Source: an uncultured Propioniciclava sp. (GTDB lineage: Bacteria > Actinomycetota > Actinomycetes > Propionibacteriales > Propionibacteriaceae). From it: a stretch of DNA of 5,526 nucleotides. The number at the start of each line of letters is the position of its first letter. Position 1 is the first letter of the stretch. The stretch is from positions 1-5,526 of the forward strand of contig CALMPQ010000109.1 in the NCBI GenBank assembly GCA_937872005.1, given 5' to 3'. Positions 1 to 5,526 of the stretch are shown one piece after another. The translations under genes were made by a program, and so were the position numbers. The notes beneath the pieces are model-generated. The model was not told where the DNA came from, ran no database searches, and saw only the letters and a list, made by a program, of their open reading frames with translations.

Positions 1-1617
1 CTGTTGCACCACCAGGCCTCGCGCGGGCGCTCGGCTCGCGCCCGCGACCTGGCGACGTGGCTGGTCGCCGAGCGCGAGGGGTCCGCGACGGGAGCCGACT
101 CCACCCGGCGGCGCGACACCGACGCCGACGCGGTGCAGGTGATGACGATCCACCGCGCCAAGGGCCTGCAGTGGCCGGTCGTGCTGCTGCCGGAGGTCAG
201 CCAGCACCGCGACGCCGACCGTGACACCGGCCGCCAGCTCGTGCTGCCGCGCGGGGACGGCCGGCTGCTCGACGTGGCCGGCCGCGGCACCCCGGCGCGT
301 GCCGACCGGTGGCAGCGCTGGCGCGTCGAGGAGGGCGACGAGGCGTTGCGCTCCCTCTACGTCGGGCTCACCCGCGCCCAGTCGCGGGTCGTCACGTGGT
401 GGGCGCACCACTGGGAGGTGGCCGCCTCGCCGCTGCACCGCTTGCTGCACGCGACGCACGACCCGGGGGCGCCCGCGCAGCCCGAGCTTGTCTATCCCAC
501 CGCCGCGCTGCCCGGCGGCGGGTCGCCGGTCGGTCTGGCGTGGCTGGCCGGCTCCGAGGTGGCGTGCGTTGCGGTGCCGCCACCGGGATCGTCGGTGGTC
601 GGGGTGGTCGGTTCTGGGGTGCCCGCGCCGGGCGAACTGCGGGCCCGCTCGTGGACCCGCACGATCGACCGCCACTGGCGGCGGACCTCCTACTCGGGGC
701 TGACCGCGGCCGCGCACGAGTTCGCGCCCGTGGTCGACTCACCGATGGTCACCGACGAGCACGTCGAGGGCCTCGAGGTGGACGCCGACCCCGCCTGGGC
801 GCAGCCCTCGCCCTTGGCAGGGCTGCCCGCCGGTGCGGCCTTCGGCACCCTCGTGCACGCGATCTATGAGCACACCGACGCGACCGGCGAGGACTGGCGC
901 TCGGCGTTGGCCGATGCCGCCGGCGAGGCCCTCAGGCGCTGGCCGCTGGGGGACGTCGAGGCCGAGGTGTTGGCGTCCGCGCTGGAGCCGAGCTTCACCA
1001 CGCCGCTCGGGGCGTTGGCGCCGGGCCGCACCCTGCGCAGCTTCGCGCCGACGGACCGGCTGTCGGAGATGGACTTCGAGTTCGCGGTCGACAACCCGTC
1101 GGCGACGCTGGCCGACATCGCCCAGCTGCTGGCCGAGCACCTGCCGGCCGACGACCTGATGGCCGACTACCCCGCGCGACTCGACCACCCGGGCCTGGCC
1201 GACCAGGTGCTGCACGGGTTCCTGACCGGGTCGGTGGACTCGGTGCTGCGGGTGCGGGGCGACGGTGCCGAGCGGTTCCTGGTGGTCGACTACAAGACCA
1301 ACCGGCTCTCGGGGGTCGACGAGGAACTCACGCTCGGCCACTACACGCCGGCCGCCATGGCCGAGGCGATGATGGCCAGCCACTACCCGCTGCAGGCGCT
1401 GCTCTACTGCGTGGCGCTGCACCGCTTCCTGCGGCGGCGCATGGCCGGGTACGACCCCGACCGGCACCTGGGCGGGGTGCTCTACCTGTTCGTGCGAGGC
1501 ATGGCCGGGCCCGACACGCCCCTGGTCGACGGGACGCCGCTGGGCGTGTTCGCCTGGCGCCCGCCGACGGCGTTGGTGCTGGCCGTCTCACGCCTGCTGG
1601 CCGGAGGTGCCGCATGA
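1..1617 (+). CDS. recB: RecBCD helicase-nuclease, RecB (beta) subunit, C-terminal part; 5' end outside window
   Basis: RecB is the 3'-5' helicase and sole nuclease subunit of RecBCD, which resects double-strand DNA ends for RecA loading. The reading frame is already open at base 1, so the start and the N-terminal ATPase motifs are missing; about 538 residues remain of a protein usually over 1,000 long. Seen directly: helicase motif V (VQVMTIHRAKGLQW, 133-174), motif VI (LYVGLTRAQSR, 355-387), then a poorly recognisable linker. The nuclease domain follows: FGTLVHAIYE (841-870) with the expected His at 856-858, GSVDS with Asp at 1237-1239, VVDYKTN with Asp 1288-1290 and Lys 1294-1296, and the QxxxY motif (Gln 1393-1395, Tyr 1405-1407). 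All metal-binding and catalytic positions expected from E. coli RecB appear present, so the nuclease should be active. The two aspartates are 17 residues apart, slightly more than my recollection of E. coli (13). AddA and AdnB end in similar nucleases, but the GGVLYLFVRG ending (1468-1497) and the adjoining recD favour RecB. Confidence 0.93.
   Translation: MLHHQASRGRSARARDLATWLVAEREGSATGADSTRRRDTDADAVQVMTIHRAKGLQWPVVLLPEVSQHRDADRDTGRQLVLPRGDGRLLDVAGRGTPARADRWQRWRVEEGDEALRSLYVGLTRAQSRVVTWWAHHWEVAASPLHRLLHATHDPGAPAQPELVYPTAALPGGGSPVGLAWLAGSEVACVAVPPPGSSVVGVVGSGVPAPGELRARSWTRTIDRHWRRTSYSGLTAAAHEFAPVVDSPMVTDEHVEGLEVDADPAWAQPSPLAGLPAGAAFGTLVHAIYEHTDATGEDWRSALADAAGEALRRWPLGDVEAEVLASALEPSFTTPLGALAPGRTLRSFAPTDRLSEMDFEFAVDNPSATLADIAQLLAEHLPADDLMADYPARLDHPGLADQVLHGFLTGSVDSVLRVRGDGAERFLVVDYKTNRLSGVDEELTLGHYTPAAMAEAMMASHYPLQALLYCVALHRFLRRRMAGYDPDRHLGGVLYLFVRGMAGPDTPLVDGTPLGVFAWRPPTALVLAVSRLLAGGAA
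1603..1607 (+). promoter_or_regulatory. Ribosome binding site of recD
   Basis: GGAGG lies six bases before the ATG at 1614, inside the last codons of recB. It is a near-ideal Shine-Dalgarno sequence and supports ATG 1614 as the recD start. Because this ATG overlaps the recB stop codon (ATGA), recD could be translated both by re-initiating ribosomes and by new ones binding here. Confidence 0.8.
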
Positions 1618-3272
1618 CCGAGTCCCACGTCGTCGTGAGCGCGACAGGCCTGCTGGCCGACTTCAACCGGGCGGGCGCGCTGACGTGGGCCGACGTCCAC
1701 CCGGCGCAGCAGCTCGGCCACCTGTTCGGCGAGAAGGACGCCCGCGTGCAGTTGGCACTCGCCCTGACCGTGCGGGCGCTGCGGTCGGGATCGATCTGCC
1801 TCGACCTGGACCGCATCCGCGAGCTCGACCTCGGCGAGGACGAGGTGTCGATCCCCGATTCCTGGTGGCCGGAGGCGGACGGCTGGCTGGCGGCACTCGA
1901 GGCGAGCCCCGCCGTGACCGTCGGCGACGGCCCGGGCGGCGACCGCCCGCTGCGCCTGGTTGACGGCGCCCTCTATCTGGAGCGGCACTTCGCCGACCAG
2001 GAGTCGGTGCGCCGAGCGTTGCTGTCGCGGCTGGGGACGGCCCCCGCCTCGGGCGAGCCCGAGGGGCAGGAGGCCGCGATCGACCTCGCCCTGACCAGCC
2101 CCGTCACCGTGATCGCGGGCGGACCGGGTGTGGGAAAGACCTACACGATCGAGCGGATCATCACCCGCCTGCGCGAGGCGGACCCCGACGTGCGCATCGC
2201 GCTGGCCGCGCCCACCGGCAAGGCCGCCGCCCGCATGACCGAGTCGCTCGGCGACGGCTCACTGAAGGCCTCCACGCTGCACGCGCTCCTCGGCAAGCGA
2301 CCCGGCTCGATGACACGGTTCCAGCACCACGCCGACAACCCGCTGCCGCACGACGTGGTGATCATCGACGAGATGTCGATGGTGTCGATGGTGTTGATGA
2401 GCCGGCTGCTGGACGCCCTCAAGCCGTCCGCGCGACTGGTGCTTGTCGGCGACCCCGACCAACTGAGCTCGGTGGACGCCGGGAGCGTGCTGGCCGACAT
2501 CACCCGCGCTCCCGCCGCCACCGGCATCGTCGCCCGGCTGGTGCGCAACTACCGGTTCACGGGCGCGATCCAGCACCTGGCGACGGCGATCCGCGATGGG
2601 GACTCCGACCGGGCCCTGGAGGTGTTGGCGGGTGGGGACTCCGCCGTCCGGCTCGCATCGGTGGCCGAGGGCACGCCGGCGCTGCGGGATCGGGTCGTCA
2701 CCGCGGGGGGGCGGGTGTTCCGGGCGGCGGCGTCCGGGGAGGCTGCGGAGGCGCTCGCAGCGCTGGAGGGGCATCGGTTGCTGTGCGGCCACCGCCGCGG
2801 CGCCTTCGGGGTGGCGCACTGGACGCGGCAGGTGCAGTCCTGGCTGGTGGAGGGCGTGCCCGGCTACTCGGTGGACGGGGAGTTCCACGCGGGGCGTCCG
2901 GTGATGGTCACGGCCAACCGGCCCGAGTTCGGGCTGCACAACGGTGACACGGGCGTGGTGCTCGTCGACGGGGAGCGGGCGCAGGCCTGGTTCCGCGCGG
3001 GGGGTCGGTTGACAGCGTTCTCGCCGTTCCTGCTGGACGGGCTCGTCTCGGTGCACGCGATGACGGTGCACAAGGCGCAGGGCTCGCAGTTCGACGACGT
3101 GTCGGTGGTGCTGCCCCCGCCGGGGTCGCCCCTGCTGACGCGGGAACTGCTCTACACGGCCGTGTCACGGGCGCGTTCGTCGGTGCTGCTGCTCGGTGAC
3201 CCCGAGGCGGTGGCCGAGGCCGTGTCCAACCCGGCGCGACGGATGAGCAGGTTGGCCGAGCGGCTGCGCTGA
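1614..3272 (+). CDS. recD: RecBCD helicase-nuclease, RecD (alpha) subunit
   Basis: RecD is the 5'-3' superfamily 1B helicase motor of RecBCD; it works opposite RecB on the other strand and in E. coli controls nuclease activity. The 552 residues are slightly fewer than E. coli RecD (about 608). A poorly conserved N-terminal region (about 1-150), which in the family contacts RecB and RecC, precedes the motor. Walker A is GGPGVGKT at residues 169-176 (Lys175); Walker B is VVIIDE ending at Asp252-Glu253; motif III is GDPDQL at 279-284; the C-terminal motor domain has MTVHKAQGSQ (483-492) and LLYTAVSRAR (512-521). All ATPase motifs are intact. The ATG overlaps the recB stop by four bases and has a GGAGG site, so the two genes are cotranscribed and probably translationally coupled. 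Oddities: a 9-bp tandem repeat just after Walker B gives SMVSMV where SMVD is usual in this family, and there is a run of seven G at 2705-2711. The frame is nevertheless open throughout. Confidence 0.95.
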   Translation: MTESHVVVSATGLLADFNRAGALTWADVHPAQQLGHLFGEKDARVQLALALTVRALRSGSICLDLDRIRELDLGEDEVSIPDSWWPEADGWLAALEASPAVTVGDGPGGDRPLRLVDGALYLERHFADQESVRRALLSRLGTAPASGEPEGQEAAIDLALTSPVTVIAGGPGVGKTYTIERIITRLREADPDVRIALAAPTGKAAARMTESLGDGSLKASTLHALLGKRPGSMTRFQHHADNPLPHDVVIIDEMSMVSMVLMSRLLDALKPSARLVLVGDPDQLSSVDAGSVLADITRAPAATGIVARLVRNYRFTGAIQHLATAIRDGDSDRALEVLAGGDSAVRLASVAEGTPALRDRVVTAGGRVFRAAASGEAAEALAALEGHRLLCGHRRGAFGVAHWTRQVQSWLVEGVPGYSVDGEFHAGRPVMVTANRPEFGLHNGDTGVVLVDGERAQAWFRAGGRLTAFSPFLLDGLVSVHAMTVHKAQGSQFDDVSVVLPPPGSPLLTRELLYTAVSRARSSVLLLGDPEAVAEAVSNPARRMSRLAERLR

Positions 3273-3274
3273 AT

Positions 3275-3310
3275 GGCAACCCGATTTTGGCGTTGACAGG
3301 GGGGTTTGCC
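3275..3310 (+). terminator. Possible hairpin terminator after recD
   Basis: Three bases after the recD stop, GGCAACCC (3275-3282) can pair with GGGTTTGCC (3302-3310), leaving one bulged T at 3305 and a 19-base loop. This gives an eight-pair stem directly downstream of the recB-recD unit and upstream of the next promoter. There is no U tract after it, so it would be a tail-less terminator of the kind proposed for actinobacteria, or only an mRNA 3'-end stabiliser. The large loop and bulge make it weak. Confidence 0.3.
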
Positions 3311-3337
3311 CAGATCGCGGGGGCGCACGGACGGAAT

Positions 3338-3364
3338 GTTCGATAGACTGGCCCCCATTCGAAC
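3338..3364. repeat. Inverted repeat GTTCGA-N15-TCGAAC around the carD-like promoter
   Basis: GTTCGA (3338-3343) and its exact reverse complement TCGAAC (3359-3364) are separated by 15 bases that begin with the putative -10 hexamer and include the predicted transcription start. Arm centres are 21 bases apart, two helical turns, which would suit a dimeric repressor or a small RNA hairpin. The arms match the half-sites of the mycobacterial LexA box but in the opposite order and with a much wider spacer, so it is not an SOS box by the usual definition. An operator role is inference only. Confidence 0.4.
3344..3349 (+). promoter_or_regulatory. Probable -10 element of the carD-like gene promoter
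   Basis: TAGACT fits the TANNNT -10 consensus of actinobacterial housekeeping promoters and sits in a locally AT-richer patch of the 110-base gap. Transcription would start around 3356-3358, giving a leader of about 25 bases. No good -35 is seen 16-18 bases upstream (the stretch is GGGGCGC-like), so the promoter would rely on its -10 region, as many actinobacterial promoters do. The gene therefore probably has its own promoter rather than depending only on readthrough from recD. Confidence 0.5.
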
Positions 3365-3373
3365 GAGAAGTGT

Positions 3374-3379
3374 GAGGGA
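3374..3379 (+). promoter_or_regulatory. Ribosome binding site of the carD-like gene
   Basis: GAGGGA precedes the GTG at 3383 by three bases (four counting from GAGGG), which is slightly short but usable. No other in-frame start codon lies between this site and the promoter, and starting at GTG 3383 aligns residue 1 with residue 1 of mycobacterial CarD. Together these decide the start. Confidence 0.6.
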
Positions 3380-3382
3380 ACT

Positions 3383-3910
3383 GTGCAGTTCACTGTTGGC
3401 CAGATCGTCGTCCACCCGCACCACGGGCCCGCCACCGTCACCGGCTTGATGAGCCGCACGGTGAAAGGCAAGGTCATCGATTACGTCAACCTCGAGGTGC
3501 AGGCCGATGGCATGGGCGTCAGCGTCCCCGTGTCGAGCCTCGCCGAGGTGGGCATCCGGCAGGTCGCCTGCGCGACGCAGCTCGCCGAGCTGGCCGAGGT
3601 GCTGTGCGCGGCCTCTCCCCCACTCGAGAAGCAGTGGGCCCGCCGCGTGAAGGCCCAGCGCATCGAGATCGCCACCGGCGACCCCCTGCGCATCGCCGCC
3701 GTCGTGCGCGACCTCATCCGCCGCCGCGAGGAGCGCGGCCTCTCCCTGGCCGAGAAGGACCTCCTCGCCGAGGGCGCCGACCCCCTGGTCGCCGAGATGG
3801 CCGTCGCGGTCAAGTCGACACCCGAGGAGGCGCACGCCGTGCTCGAGGCCCTCGTGATCGAGGGCAGCGACGACGTCCTGCGCCGGCGGGGGTTGCTGCA
3901 GGCCGCCTGA
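3383..3910 (+). CDS. CarD-family RNA polymerase-binding transcription regulator, divergent
   Basis: CarD proteins bind the RNA polymerase beta subunit through an N-terminal Tudor-like domain and upstream promoter DNA through a C-terminal helical domain, stabilising or altering open complexes. The 175-residue product begins FTVGQIVVHPHHGPATV (residues 3-19), the hallmark of the RNAP-interacting domain, also found in transcription-repair coupling factor Mfd. Compared from memory with M. tuberculosis CarD (162 residues), it aligns without gaps to residue 125. It keeps Arg25, Trp85, Arg87, Arg88, Lys90, Arg114 and Lys125, including the tryptophan and basic residues of the DNA-binding face, and the VVRDL and ERGLS segments (107-111, 117-121). 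It has Ser at position 47, where mycobacterial Arg47 contacts the beta subunit, and departs from the family after residue 126, with an extra acidic-then-basic C-terminal tail. The usual actinobacterial carD is followed by ispD-ispF; here it stands alone between recD and a convergent uvrA-type gene. It may be the sole CarD or a second paralogue, so no gene symbol is given. Confidence 0.88.
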   Translation: MQFTVGQIVVHPHHGPATVTGLMSRTVKGKVIDYVNLEVQADGMGVSVPVSSLAEVGIRQVACATQLAELAEVLCAASPPLEKQWARRVKAQRIEIATGDPLRIAAVVRDLIRRREERGLSLAEKDLLAEGADPLVAEMAVAVKSTPEEAHAVLEALVIEGSDDVLRRRGLLQAA

Positions 3911-3919
3911 GGCGTCCAG

Positions 3920-3937
<18 letters not shown>
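3901..3937. repeat. Inverted repeat spanning the two convergent stop codons
   Basis: GGCCGC (3901-3906) and GCGGCC (3932-3937) are exact reverse complements 25 bases apart. Inside them CTGA (3907-3910) and TCAG (3920-3923), which contain the stop codons of the two facing genes, are also complementary, and a small CGCC-TGA-GGCG hairpin (3904-3914) competes. With only nine bases between the genes, any shared bidirectional terminator would have to overlap coding ends like this. There is no T run on either strand, and such repeats arise easily in GC-rich DNA, so a terminator role is weakly supported. Confidence 0.25.

Positions 3938-5526
<1,589 letters not shown>

Noticed and set aside
739..1467. 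Open frame of 242 codons on the - strand inside recB
   Set aside because: It is the complement of the RecB nuclease region; composition is rich in Arg, Val, Gly and His with no domain pattern. The same applies to the - strand frames at 2259-3071 and 3152-3835.
1..1617. Alternative identity as AddA or AdnB
   Set aside because: These also carry a C-terminal nuclease, but the GGVLYLFVRG ending and the directly overlapping recD fit RecB better.
2597..2643. Direct repeat TGGGGACTCCG (2597-2607 and 2633-2643) in recD
   Set aside because: The copies are 36 bases apart, in frame, and both encode G-D-S. Only two copies exist and the first is in a segment typical of RecD, so it is probably coincidence.
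2843..2850. GCTGGTGG, the E. coli Chi octamer, within recD (and its complement at 4120-4127)
   Set aside because: Chi sequences differ between lineages and I know of none defined for this one. G-rich octamers are expected by chance in such DNA, and both copies lie in ordinary codons.
3293..3298. Perfect TTGACA, a consensus -35 box, after recD
   Set aside because: No -10-like hexamer occurs 16-19 bases downstream (the stretch is CGCGGG-like), and the TAGACT at 3344 is 45 bases away. It also falls in the loop of the hairpin after recD.

Overview
The window looks like ordinary chromosome from a high-GC Gram-positive bacterium (Actinomycetota). GC content is very high by eye, third codon positions are almost always G or C, GTG is used as a start, and there is a CarD-type RNA polymerase-binding regulator. 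A recB-recD pair in such a genome suggests an actinobacterium that keeps RecBCD. Genus or species cannot be named from the sequence alone.

Layout, left to right. Positions 1-1617 (+) hold the 3' part of recB: the end of the superfamily 1 helicase and the whole RecB nuclease domain. A 4-base ATGA overlap leads into a complete recD (1614-3272, +). A 110-base gap (3273-3382) holds a small hairpin just after recD and a probable promoter for the next gene. A short CarD-family gene, 3383-3910 (+), follows. Nine bases later, facing the other way, is the 3' end of a uvrA-type gene (3920-5526, -), whose N-terminal part lies beyond the right edge.

How the genes relate. recB and recD encode two of the three subunits of the RecBCD helicase-nuclease, which processes double-strand DNA ends; recC would be expected just upstream, outside the window. 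The CarD-like protein should bind the RNA polymerase beta subunit and DNA to affect open-complex stability. The UvrA-type protein is a DNA-binding tandem ABC ATPase that more closely resembles the UvrA paralogues (UvrA2 / drug-resistance type) than the canonical repair UvrA. Three of the four genes therefore concern DNA repair or DNA binding and the fourth concerns transcription.

I see no CRISPR array, mobile element, tRNA, rRNA or clear novel system. The points most worth a second look are the CarD homologue, which aligns without gaps to mycobacterial CarD over its first 125 residues but has Ser where Arg47 is expected, and a perfect 6-bp inverted repeat flanking the probable -10 box of its promoter.
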